Positions 1-7,308 of a stretch of 64,000 nt of DNA are shown here, piece after piece. The stretch is from an uncultured Ruminococcus sp. (GTDB lineage Bacteria; Bacillota; Clostridia; Oscillospirales; Acutalibacteraceae), in contig UQQD01000002.1 of assembly GCA_900543095.1 (NCBI GenBank), positions 62,001-126,000 on the forward strand, in the 5' to 3' direction. Position 1 is the stretch's first letter. Each line of letters begins with the position of its first letter. The notes under the pieces are model-generated. The model saw nothing but the letters and a program-made list of their open reading frames with translations. It made no database searches and was not told the origin of the DNA. Made by a program: the position numbers and the translations under genes.

Positions 1-803
1 ACACATCCGAGCGAAGCGTCGCTTCCGAGCTTGTTGAACTCGTCAACCTCAAGAGTGCTTGCTGACGGCTGTAAATAGGGAACGCTGTGAAAAAGATAAT
101 CTCCTGAAATTCCGCTGATATACTGACCGTAAACGCCGTCATACAGTGCGTGCCAGTCGTTTATAAAATAAGTATTGAATTCACCTGTTATCGTGCCGTT
201 GTTTTTGCCGCAGGAGCTTACCATAGCCCTCACCGGAATATTGTAGTCGCCGTTTTCGTCATAGGTATATACCGTAACCGTGTTCATTTTTCGGTTGACG
301 TATATCGCATAGGGGTTTTGACTGCCCGAATAAATGTTGTTGAGAAGTACGTCTGAATTTGCCGTTATGCAGGTTGAAAAGGTATCGTCCTCGCTTTCGG
401 CGGCGTCGGTAACATTAACTTCACATTTTGTTTTACTGCCGTCAAGGTAGCTTGCATATACGGTGGTCGTGCCGACGCTTTTTGCGTCTATTCTTCCGCC
501 GTCGTCAACCTCTGCGATTTTTTCGTTATCGCTTGACCACGCTGTAATGTACTTTTCTTCTGTCTCCGATACCTCAATTACATGGGCATCTCCCAGTTGG
601 ATGCTGACAGGCTCTTTGTCAGAGAATTCAGGCTGTTCTACGACTGTGGTTGGGACAGCAGGCTCTTCCGTTGTTGTGTCGGAAGGTTTTGTATATGTCT
701 TGTTTACAAATGAATACTGAAATTCACAAGCTAAACACACAAGAAAAAGAATTGTGGAAAGTGCAACTATAAAAAGTCTTTTTTTAATTAATTTTTTCTT
801 CAT
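1..803 (-). CDS. L,D-transpeptidase (YkuD family) with Ig-like domain, 3' end cut by window
   Basis: 267 codons are visible before the frame runs off the left edge without a stop. An N-terminal basic stretch and hydrophobic segment (about residues 8-27) is a signal or membrane anchor. A Thr/Pro/Glu-rich linker follows, then a bacterial Ig-like (Big_2) repeat containing WSSDNEKIAEVD, then a YkuD domain. The catalytic His is in YLFHSVPY and the nucleophile Cys in SLGCV, the last readable codons. YkuD enzymes form 3-3 peptidoglycan cross-links or anchor proteins to the wall, outside the membrane. The start ATG at 803 is the first in frame and lies in AT-rich DNA with no strong RBS. The missing end should hold only the remaining C-terminal strand. 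The family call is firm, the substrate unknown. Confidence 0.82.
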   Translation of the reverse strand, partial: MKKKLIKKRLFIVALSTILFLVCLACEFQYSFVNKTYTKPSDTTTEEPAVPTTVVEQPEFSDKEPVSIQLGDAHVIEVSETEEKYITAWSSDNEKIAEVDDGGRIDAKSVGTTTVYASYLDGSKTKCEVNVTDAAESEDDTFSTCITANSDVLLNNIYSGSQNPYAIYVNRKMNTVTVYTYDENGDYNIPVRAMVSSCGKNNGTITGEFNTYFINDWHALYDGVYGQYISGISGDYLFHSVPYLQPSASTLEVDEFNKLGSDASLGC

Positions 804-925
804 AATTTTTCCTATATAGAATATTACATTTTTTTAATTTTTTCTATTATATCTTTTTTTTAATAATAAGGCAAGATATATTTAAAAATTCAATAAAATA
901 TGATAAAATAACAGCGGTGATTAAT

Positions 926-1453
926 ATGGCACATCCGATAAAACATTTCAAAATGATTACAGAACACAGACACAAGGTTATTGCAAACTGCAAAAAGGCA
1001 GGAATTCTTTGGCAGGGATTGCGGCACGACCTTTCAAAGTATTCCCCCTCAGAGTTTATCCCGGGTGCAAAATACTTTCAGGGGACACGCAGTCCCAATG
1101 AAAAGGAACGCGAGCTTTACGGCTATTCTGCGGCGTGGATGCACCACAAGGGAAGAAACCGTCATCACTATGAGTATTGGAACGATTACAATCCTAAATC
1201 AAAAAAAATTGAAAATGTGGAAATGCCCTTAAAATATGTTGCAGAAATGTTTTGCGACAGGGTGGCGGCAAGCAAGATATACAACGGCAGTAATTATACC
1301 GACGCTCACCCATACCAATATTTTCTGAGAATAAAGGGCAAAAACCGTATGCATCCGAAAACCGAGGAGTTACTTGATCGCCTTCTTACAATGCTCAGGG
1401 ATCAGGGCGAGGAAAAAACCTTTGCATATATCAGAAAACTGCTCAAAAAATAA
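926..1453 (+). CDS. DUF5662-like conserved hypothetical protein
   Basis: A 175-residue soluble protein without signal peptide or membrane segment, rich in His, Lys, Arg and Tyr. Conserved-looking blocks are EHRHKVI and LRHDLSKYSPSEF near the N-terminus and MHHKGRNRHHYEYW in the middle. The spacing of His and Asp suggests a metal site resembling HD-type hydrolases, but this is inference. It resembles the DUF5662 family often found in Firmicutes; no function is established. A GTG nine bases upstream (917) is in frame, but GGTG at 916-919 is better placed as RBS for ATG 926. It stands alone between a divergent transpeptidase gene and the pflB leader. Confidence 0.7.
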   Translation: MAHPIKHFKMITEHRHKVIANCKKAGILWQGLRHDLSKYSPSEFIPGAKYFQGTRSPNEKERELYGYSAAWMHHKGRNRHHYEYWNDYNPKSKKIENVEMPLKYVAEMFCDRVAASKIYNGSNYTDAHPYQYFLRIKGKNRMHPKTEELLDRLLTMLRDQGEEKTFAYIRKLLKK

Positions 1454-1510
1454 TTATATTTTGTATGAATTTGTGCTAAATGCAGAAGTTTTTTTTATGT
1501 TCAAAACCGC

Positions 1511-1539
1511 TTGACAAAATGTATGCAAAATGTTATTTT
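1511..1539 (+). promoter_or_regulatory. Sigma-A-type promoter of pflB leader
   Basis: TTGACA at 1511-1516 and TATTTT at 1534-1539 are separated by 17 bases. Transcription would begin near 1546, just ahead of the riboswitch aptamer. Confidence 0.7.
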
Positions 1540-1547
1540 AAAGATGT

Positions 1548-1642
1548 TATATGACTGACGGATTTGTGGAGCTTACCACTTGGAGTATAACAGATTATTG
1601 CCGACCGTCTGGGCGAAGGCTCAGATTAGGTCGGCTTTTTTT
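1548..1642 (+). promoter_or_regulatory. ZTP (pfl motif) riboswitch in the pflB 5' leader
   Basis: The leader holds, in order, ATGACTGACGGATT (1551-1564), a GTGG...CCAC stem (1566-1578), GGAGTATAA (1582-1590), and GCCGACCGTCTGGGC (1600-1614). This matches my recollection of the pfl/ZTP aptamer: a GACUGGCG-like 5' element, a linker, and a CCG-C/U-CUGGGC 3' element. The 3' element is also the 5' arm of an intrinsic terminator. Ligand binding should therefore stop the terminator forming and switch the gene on. ZTP (or ZMP) accumulates when 10-formyl-tetrahydrofolate is short, and pflB makes formate, so the pairing is sensible. The usual GACUGGCG reads GACTGACG here, one departure. A covariance search is needed for certainty. 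Confidence 0.78.
1600..1642 (+). terminator. Riboswitch-controlled intrinsic terminator before pflB
   Basis: GCCGACC pairs with GGTCGGC, with an inner TCTGgGC/GCtCAGA stem, and is followed by seven T residues (1636-1642). The 5' arm is the aptamer's 3' element, so the two structures exclude each other. Confidence 0.8.
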
Positions 1643-1714
1643 ATATAATTAATTGTTTTATCCTTTGGATAAAACAGGCTCAAACACAAATAATTACATT
1701 TAGGAGGTTATCTT

Positions 1715-3943
1715 ATGATTAACGAATGGAGAAGCTTTAAAAGCGGAAGATGGGAAAACGAAATAGACGTAAGAGATTTTATTCATAGAAACTATACTCC
1801 TTATTTCGGCGACGGCAGTTTTCTTGAAGGACCTACACAGGATACCCTTGATTTGTGGGAAAAGGTCAGCGACCTTAAAAAGCAGGAGATAGAAGCCGGC
1901 GGTGTGCTTGATATGGATACAAAGGTTGTTTCTACAATCACTTCTCACGGCGCCGCATATATCGACAAGAGCAAGGAAAAAATCGTCGGACTTCAGACAG
2001 ACAAGCCTCTTAAAAGGTCGTTACAGCCCTACGGCGGTATCAGAATGGCGTCAAAGGCGTGCAAGGACAACGGTTATGAGGTTGATCCCGAGGTGGCCGA
2101 ATTCTTTACTACGCACCGCAAAACCCATAATGCGGGCGTGTTTGACGCATACACACCCGAAATGCGCCGCTGCCGTACAAATCATATAATCACGGGCTTG
2201 CCCGACGCCTATGGCAGAGGCAGAATAATCGGCGACTATCGCCGCGTTGCGCTTTACGGTGTTGACAGACTTATTGAGGACAAGCAAAAGCAAAAGGATA
2301 CGACAAGAATAATAATGTATTCGGATGTTATCCGTGAGCGTGAAGAGCTTTCGGAGCAGATTCGTGCTTTGCAGATGCTCAAGGAGCTTGCCAATATCTA
2401 CGGATGTGATATTTCAAAGCCGGCCTCAACGTTAAAAGAGGCGGTTCAGGCGGTGTATTTTGCATATCTTGCCGCCGTTAAGGAACAAAACGGTGCGGCA
2501 ATGAGCCTTGGCAGAACATCAACATTTCTTGATATTTACGCTTTCCGTGACCTTGCCGAGGGCACTGTTACCGAAAAACAGGTTCAGGAAATAATTGACC
2601 ATTTCATAATGAAACTCAGAATGGTTTGCTTTGCCCGCACTCCCGAATACAATTCAATCTTTGCAGGCGACCCTACCTGGGTAACCGAATCTATCGGCGG
2701 TATCGGCACAGACGGCCGTCCGCTCGTTACAAAGATGTCTTTCAGATACCTCAACACACTTAATAACATCGGTGCCGCTCCCGAACCCAACCTCACTGTT
2801 TTGTGGTCGCCTCAGCTCCCCGAACAGTTTAAGCAGTTTTGCGCCGATATATCAATAAAGCATCACGCAATTCAGTATGAGAGCGATGAGCTTATGCGTC
2901 CGCTTCACGGCGACGACTACGGTATTGCCTGCTGTGTATCTTCAATGAAGATAGGCAAGGAAATGCAGTTCTTCGGCGCAAGGGCAAATCTTGCAAAATG
3001 CCTGCTCTATGCGATAAACGGCGGAGTTGACGAGGTTTCGGGCACGCAGGTGGGTCCCGAGTACCGTCCGATAACAAGCGAATATCTAGATTATGACGAG
3101 GTAATGACTAAGTACAAGGCTATGATGAAATGGCTTGCACAGGTTTATGTAAACGCTCTTAACATCATTCATTATATGCACGACAAATACTGCTACGAGC
3201 GTTTGCAGATGGCGCTTCACGACAAGCACGTTACACGTTGGTTTGCAACGGGTATCGCAGGATTTTCTGTGGTTGCCGATTCGCTCTCGGCAATTAAATA
3301 TGCAAAGGTAAAGACCGTAAGAAACGACAAGGGAATTGTTGTTGACTATATTACCGAGGGCGATTTCCCTAAATACGGCAATGATGACGACAGGGTTGAC
3401 GAAATTGCAAAGGAAGTTTTGCATACATTCATCAATTATATCCGCCAAAATCATACCTATCGCGGAGGAATTCCGACAACCTCTATCCTTACCATCACAT
3501 CAAATGTATCCTACGGAAAAAATACAGGCTCAACACCGGACGGCAGAAAATACGGCGAGCCTTTTGCTCCCGGTGCAAATCCTATGCACGGCAGAGACAG
3601 TCACGGTGCAGTTGCTTCGCTTGCATCGGTTGCTAAGATTCCGTTTATGGATTCTCAGGACGGTATCTCAAACACCTTTACGATTGTTCCGTCTGCGCTT
3701 GGCAAGACCGAAGAACAGCGTATTCACAATATGGTATCACTGCTTGACGGTTATATTCTCAAGGGCGGCTATCACCTCAATGTAAATGTTTTTGACCGTG
3801 AGCTTTTGCTTGACGCTCAAAAGCATCCCGAGCTTTATCCTCAGCTTACGATTCGAGTTTCGGGCTACGCCGTAAACTTTATCAAACTGACAAAGGAACA
3901 ACAGGACGAGGTAATTTCAAGAACCTTCCATTCATCAATATAA
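1715..3943 (+). CDS. pflB: Formate C-acetyltransferase (pyruvate formate-lyase)
   Basis: A 742-residue glycyl-radical enzyme that cleaves pyruvate with CoA to acetyl-CoA and formate in the anaerobic cytoplasm. The adjacent catalytic cysteines are C406 and C407 (context IACCVSS). The radical glycine is G717 in RVSGYAVNF close to the C-terminus. The CC pair separates it from glycerol and diol dehydratases, which have a single Cys followed by Glu. Length matches the family. AGGAGG at 1702-1708 fixes the start. The activating enzyme gene lies downstream, and a ZTP-type riboswitch and terminator lie upstream, suggesting regulation by one-carbon status. Confidence 0.97.
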   Translation: MINEWRSFKSGRWENEIDVRDFIHRNYTPYFGDGSFLEGPTQDTLDLWEKVSDLKKQEIEAGGVLDMDTKVVSTITSHGAAYIDKSKEKIVGLQTDKPLKRSLQPYGGIRMASKACKDNGYEVDPEVAEFFTTHRKTHNAGVFDAYTPEMRRCRTNHIITGLPDAYGRGRIIGDYRRVALYGVDRLIEDKQKQKDTTRIIMYSDVIREREELSEQIRALQMLKELANIYGCDISKPASTLKEAVQAVYFAYLAAVKEQNGAAMSLGRTSTFLDIYAFRDLAEGTVTEKQVQEIIDHFIMKLRMVCFARTPEYNSIFAGDPTWVTESIGGIGTDGRPLVTKMSFRYLNTLNNIGAAPEPNLTVLWSPQLPEQFKQFCADISIKHHAIQYESDELMRPLHGDDYGIACCVSSMKIGKEMQFFGARANLAKCLLYAINGGVDEVSGTQVGPEYRPITSEYLDYDEVMTKYKAMMKWLAQVYVNALNIIHYMHDKYCYERLQMALHDKHVTRWFATGIAGFSVVADSLSAIKYAKVKTVRNDKGIVVDYITEGDFPKYGNDDDRVDEIAKEVLHTFINYIRQNHTYRGGIPTTSILTITSNVSYGKNTGSTPDGRKYGEPFAPGANPMHGRDSHGAVASLASVAKIPFMDSQDGISNTFTIVPSALGKTEEQRIHNMVSLLDGYILKGGYHLNVNVFDRELLLDAQKHPELYPQLTIRVSGYAVNFIKLTKEQQDEVISRTFHSSI

Positions 3944-4016
3944 AAAACTAAGGAGCTGACGCTTTTTTGCACTGCTTGCAATTTTTTTCAGGCTTTGCTC
4001 CGATTTTAAACAATTC
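3941..4016 (+). repeat. Dispersed intergenic repeat, copy A
   Basis: The segment from GACGCTTTTTTGCACTGC through GCTTTGCTCCGATTTT and into an AATTC end is about 80 percent identical by eye to 61793-61854 and shares blocks with 57624-57703. All three are on the plus strand, in gaps, in the same order of blocks. No reading frame is conserved. Confidence 0.6.
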
Positions 4017-4029
4017 ATATTAAATTTAA

Positions 4030-4056
4030 CTCAGGGCGGATTTTATCCGCCTTGAG
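4030..4056 (+). terminator. GC-rich hairpin between pflB and pflA
   Basis: CTCAGGGCGGAT pairs with ATCCGCCTTGAG around a TTT loop. The T run that follows is poor, so it probably reduces read-through or protects the pflB 3' end rather than fully stopping transcription. The pflA RBS follows within ten bases. Confidence 0.55.
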
Positions 4057-4070
4057 CTTTAGAGGTAATT

Positions 4071-4808
4071 ATGTACGGTTATATCCATTCATTTGAAACC
4101 TTCGGTACGGTAGACGGACCCGGAGTGCGTTTTGTGGTGTTTTTTCAGGGTTGCCCAATGCGCTGCCTTTACTGCCACAATCCCGATACATGGACTGCAA
4201 GTACGGGTATGATGCTTACTGCCGAAGAAGTAATTGAAAAAATGACTCGCAATATTATGTTTTATCAAAGCGGAGGAATTACCGCAACAGGCGGCGAGCC
4301 AATGCTCCAGCTTGACTTCCTTGTTGAGCTTTTCACACTTGCCAAAAGTCAGGGGATTCACACTTGCCTTGATACGTCGGGGATAATGTTTGACCCTCAA
4401 AATAAAAGCCGAATGAAGAAAATCGACGAACTTCTTTCCTTGTGTGATCTGGTTATGCTTGACATCAAGCATATTGACGATGCCGAACACAAAAAGCTGA
4501 CGGGACATTCAAACAAAAATATACTTGCGTTTGCCGAATATCTTAACAAAAGGAACGTCAAAATGCGTATTCGCCATGTTATCGTGCCGAACATAACCGA
4601 TAAACGTGACGAGCTTTTTGCCCTCGGAAGATTTTTGAGCGGATTTGATAATATAGAAAAGATCGAAACTCTGCCGTATCACACCCTCGGCAGGGCAAAA
4701 TATGAAAATCTCGGCATTGATTATCCGCTCGGCGATACGCCTCAGCTTACGGAAGCCGATGCGGAAAACGCCCTTATAATAATAAAAGAGGGTATGAAAA
4801 ATGGCTGA
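4071..4808 (+). CDS. pflA: Pyruvate formate-lyase activating enzyme (radical SAM)
   Basis: A 245-residue radical SAM protein that uses S-adenosylmethionine and a [4Fe-4S] cluster to abstract hydrogen from the PflB glycine. The cluster cysteines are C28, C32 and C35 in GCPMRCLYCHNPDTW. The GITATGGEP stretch is the SAM-binding region typical of glycyl-radical activases. There are no extra ferredoxin-like cysteines, as expected for a PFL rather than a diol dehydratase activase. RBS AGAGG is at 4061-4065. It is downstream of pflB and overlaps the next gene by eight bases, so the two are probably co-translated. Confidence 0.96.
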   Translation: MYGYIHSFETFGTVDGPGVRFVVFFQGCPMRCLYCHNPDTWTASTGMMLTAEEVIEKMTRNIMFYQSGGITATGGEPMLQLDFLVELFTLAKSQGIHTCLDTSGIMFDPQNKSRMKKIDELLSLCDLVMLDIKHIDDAEHKKLTGHSNKNILAFAEYLNKRNVKMRIRHVIVPNITDKRDELFALGRFLSGFDNIEKIETLPYHTLGRAKYENLGIDYPLGDTPQLTEADAENALIIIKEGMKNG

Positions 4809-5292
4809 AAAAATAATCCACCCGATACCTCCTCTCTACTCGAAAAACTCCCAAACGCTTATTTTAGGCAGCTTCCCGTCGGTCAAATCAAGAGAGGCAA
4901 TGTTCTTTTACGGACATCCGCAAAATCGCTTTTGGAGATTGCTTGCGCTAATTTTCGGCGAAGAACCGCCCAAAACAACAGAACAGAAAAAACACCTTGT
5001 GCTGTCGCATAACCTTGCATTATGGGATTCAATACATTCCTGCACAATAACAGGTTCAAGCGACAGTTCGATAAAGGACGTTGTGCCAAACGACCTTTCG
5101 GTAATTCTGGACAACAGCAGGGTAGACAGGATATTTGCAAACGGTGCGGCTTCGTACAAAATGTATCAGAAATACATTTTTCCCACGACGGGAACAGAGG
5201 CTGTAAAGCTTCCGTCAACAAGCCCTGCAAACGCCGCATATTCGCTTGACAGGCTGTATCAGGAATGGAAAATAATTTTACCCGAGAATTAG
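4801..5292 (+). CDS. DNA-deoxyinosine (hypoxanthine) glycosylase, UDG superfamily
   Basis: A 163-residue single-domain protein of the uracil-DNA glycosylase fold. LILGSFPSVKS near residue 20 is the catalytic loop region, followed by the family-typical FYGHPQNRFW. It resembles the family-6 enzymes that remove hypoxanthine arising from adenine deamination. The ATG overlaps the end of pflA by eight bases, so translation is coupled. Why a base-excision enzyme should be tied to an oxygen-sensitive radical activase is not evident. No signal or membrane segment is present. Confidence 0.85.
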   Translation: MAEKIIHPIPPLYSKNSQTLILGSFPSVKSREAMFFYGHPQNRFWRLLALIFGEEPPKTTEQKKHLVLSHNLALWDSIHSCTITGSSDSSIKDVVPNDLSVILDNSRVDRIFANGAASYKMYQKYIFPTTGTEAVKLPSTSPANAAYSLDRLYQEWKIILPEN

Positions 5293-5313
5293 ACCTTTTC
5301 CGTAAAATCAAAC

Positions 5314-5342
5314 TTGCAAAACCGCTGTTATAATGGTAAAAT
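5314..5342 (+). promoter_or_regulatory. Promoter of ilvD
   Basis: TTGCAA at 5314-5319, a 17-base spacer and TAAAAT at 5337-5342. A TATAAT at 5329 is too close to that -35 box. Confidence 0.5.
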
Positions 5343-5381
5343 GTATTTTAAAGAAATGCAACAGCCGAAAGGATGATAAAA

Positions 5382-7040
5382 ATGAAAAGTTCAGTTATAA
5401 AAGACGGCGTAAATGCCGCACCGCAGCGTACACTTCTGCACGCACTCGGACTTACCGATGAAGAAATCAAAAAGCCGCTTATCGGTATCGTAAGCTCTAA
5501 AAACGATATTGTCCCCGGACATATGAATATTGACAAGGTGGTTGAAGCCGTAAAACAGGGCGTTGCTCTTGCCGGCGGCGTTCCGATAGTTTTCCCGGCA
5601 ATAGCGGTATGCGACGGTATTGCAATGGGACACGAGGGTATGAAATACTCGCTTGTTACCCGTGAACTTATCGCAGATTCAACCGAGGCTATGGCAAAGG
5701 CTCACGCTTTTGACGGACTTGTGATGATTCCCAACTGCGACAAAAACGTCCCGGGGCTTCTTATGGCGGCGGCAAGACTTAATATACCGTCGATTTTCGT
5801 AAGCGGAGGTCCGATGCTCGCAGGTCACGTTGACGGCAAAAAAATCAGCTATTCAACTGTTTCCGAGGCCGTTTCACGTTATAAGGTGGGCGAGATAGAC
5901 GACAAAAAGCTTGCGGAATATGAAAACAACGCCTGTCCGACCTGCGGTTCGTGCTCGGGTATGTTCACCGCTAACAGTATGAACTGCCTTACAGAGGTTA
6001 TCGGTATGGGACTTCAGGGCAACGGAACCGTACCTGCCGTATATTCTCAGCGCCTTTTGCTTGCAAAACACGCAGGTATGAAGATTATGGAGCTTGTAAA
6101 CAAAAATATTTGTCCCCGTGACATAATGACCGAAAAAGCATTTGAAAACGCCCTGACCGTTGATATGGCTCTCGGCTGTTCAACAAACACAATGCTTCAT
6201 CTTCCTGCAATAGCTCACGAATGCGGAATTGACATCGACCTTGACATAGCAAACGACATTTCCGCAAAAACTCCTAATCTTTGCCACCTTGCGCCCGCAG
6301 GCGAACACTTTATTGAGGAGCTTAACGAAGCAGGCGGAATCTACGCCGTAATGAACGAGCTTGCAAAGCATGGCTTGCTCAATACCGATATACTCACCTG
6401 TACGGGCAAAACTGTTGCCGAAAACATCAGCGGCTGTGAAATCAAGAATACCGAGATAATCCGTACATATGACGAACCGTACAGCAGAACGGGCGGTATT
6501 GCCGTACTAAAGGGAAATCTTGCTCCCGACGGCTGTGTAGTCAAGAGAAGTGCGGTTGCGGAAGAAATGATGCACCACAAGGGCTTTGCCCGTGTTTTTG
6601 ACTGCGAAGAGGACGCTCTCAATGCTATATATGACGGCAAAATTAATCCCGGTGACGTTGTAGTTATTCGCTATGAGGGACCGAAGGGCGGTCCGGGAAT
6701 GCGTGAAATGCTTAACCCGACCTCTGCAATTATGGGCAGCGGTCTCGGCAACTGTGTTGCGCTTATTACAGACGGACGTTTTTCGGGTGCAACAAGGGGT
6801 GCTGCAATCGGCCACGTTTCCCCCGAAGCCGCAGTGGGCGGACCTATTGCGCTTGTTGAAGAAGGCGATACGATTGAGATTGATATTCCGTCAAACACAA
6901 TAAATGTTCTCGTTTCCGACGAAGAGCTTGCAAAACGCAAATCTCTCTGGAAACCGCGTCAGCCGAGAATTACAACAGGCTATCTTGCAAGATATGCAAA
7001 GCTTGTTACATCGGGAACCAAAGGTGCAGTGCTTGAATGA
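5382..7040 (+). CDS. ilvD: Dihydroxy-acid dehydratase
   Basis: 552 residues from ATG 5382, the usual length. It converts 2,3-dihydroxy-3-methylbutanoate (and the methylpentanoate analogue) to the 2-keto acids of valine, isoleucine and leucine synthesis. Iron-sulphur ligand motifs are [25 protein letters not shown] and GCSTNT. An ATG nine bases upstream (5373) is in frame, but the RBS AAAGG at 5368-5372 directly abuts it and is eight bases from 5382, so the later start is preferred. No other ilv or leu gene is next to it. It has its own promoter and a strong terminator, so it is probably a single-gene unit. Confidence 0.96.
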   Translation: MKSSVIKDGVNAAPQRTLLHALGLTDEEIKKPLIGIVSSKNDIVPGHMNIDKVVEAVKQGVALAGGVPIVFPAIAVCDGIAMGHEGMKYSLVTRELIADSTEAMAKAHAFDGLVMIPNCDKNVPGLLMAAARLNIPSIFVSGGPMLAGHVDGKKISYSTVSEAVSRYKVGEIDDKKLAEYENNACPTCGSCSGMFTANSMNCLTEVIGMGLQGNGTVPAVYSQRLLLAKHAGMKIMELVNKNICPRDIMTEKAFENALTVDMALGCSTNTMLHLPAIAHECGIDIDLDIANDISAKTPNLCHLAPAGEHFIEELNEAGGIYAVMNELAKHGLLNTDILTCTGKTVAENISGCEIKNTEIIRTYDEPYSRTGGIAVLKGNLAPDGCVVKRSAVAEEMMHHKGFARVFDCEEDALNAIYDGKINPGDVVVIRYEGPKGGPGMREMLNPTSAIMGSGLGNCVALITDGRFSGATRGAAIGHVSPEAAVGGPIALVEEGDTIEIDIPSNTINVLVSDEELAKRKSLWKPRQPRITTGYLARYAKLVTSGTKGAVLE

Positions 7041-7118
7041 TTTATGATTTTGCACAAATCCGACAACAGAATTTTGTCAATTACAATATTATAAGTTAAT
7101 AAATAAAGCAAATTGCAC

Positions 7119-7157
7119 AATTCACCCTTTGATATATTGGTCAAAGGGTGAATTTTT
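7119..7157 (+). terminator. Intrinsic terminator of ilvD
   Basis: A perfect 14-bp stem (AATTCACCCTTTGA at 7119-7132 with its complement at 7141-7154) with an 8-base loop and a T run. Confidence 0.9.
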
Positions 7158-7176
7158 ATATTTTGATTTATTTCTG

Positions 7177-7205
7177 TTGTATATATTATACAAATATGAT
7201 ATAAT
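7177..7205 (+). promoter_or_regulatory. Promoter with overlapping inverted repeat, EF-G-like gene
   Basis: TTGTAT (7177-7182), 17 bases, TATAAT (7200-7205). TTGTATA-TAT-TATACAA (7177-7193) is a palindrome covering the -35 box and could be an operator. The leader to the start codon is about 100 bases of AT-rich DNA. Confidence 0.55.
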
Positions 7206-7308
7206 AATAGATACTTAATTTATAATATTGCTGAATAATATATATTTTTGACGAAAAATCATATTATTATCAAAATTAGCATTTTATTTACGAAGGGAGT
7301 TTTTAATT

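Noticed and set aside
1548..1642. T-box, THF or glutamine riboswitch as alternative identity of the pflB leader
   Set aside because: No T-box UGGN motif or specifier loop is present, and the CCGTCTGGGC element with the upstream GACTGACG fits the ZTP class better.
1715..3943. Glycerol or diol dehydratase, or choline lyase, instead of pyruvate formate-lyase
   Set aside because: The adjacent Cys-Cys pair and the simple activase without extra ferredoxin cysteines indicate pyruvate formate-lyase.
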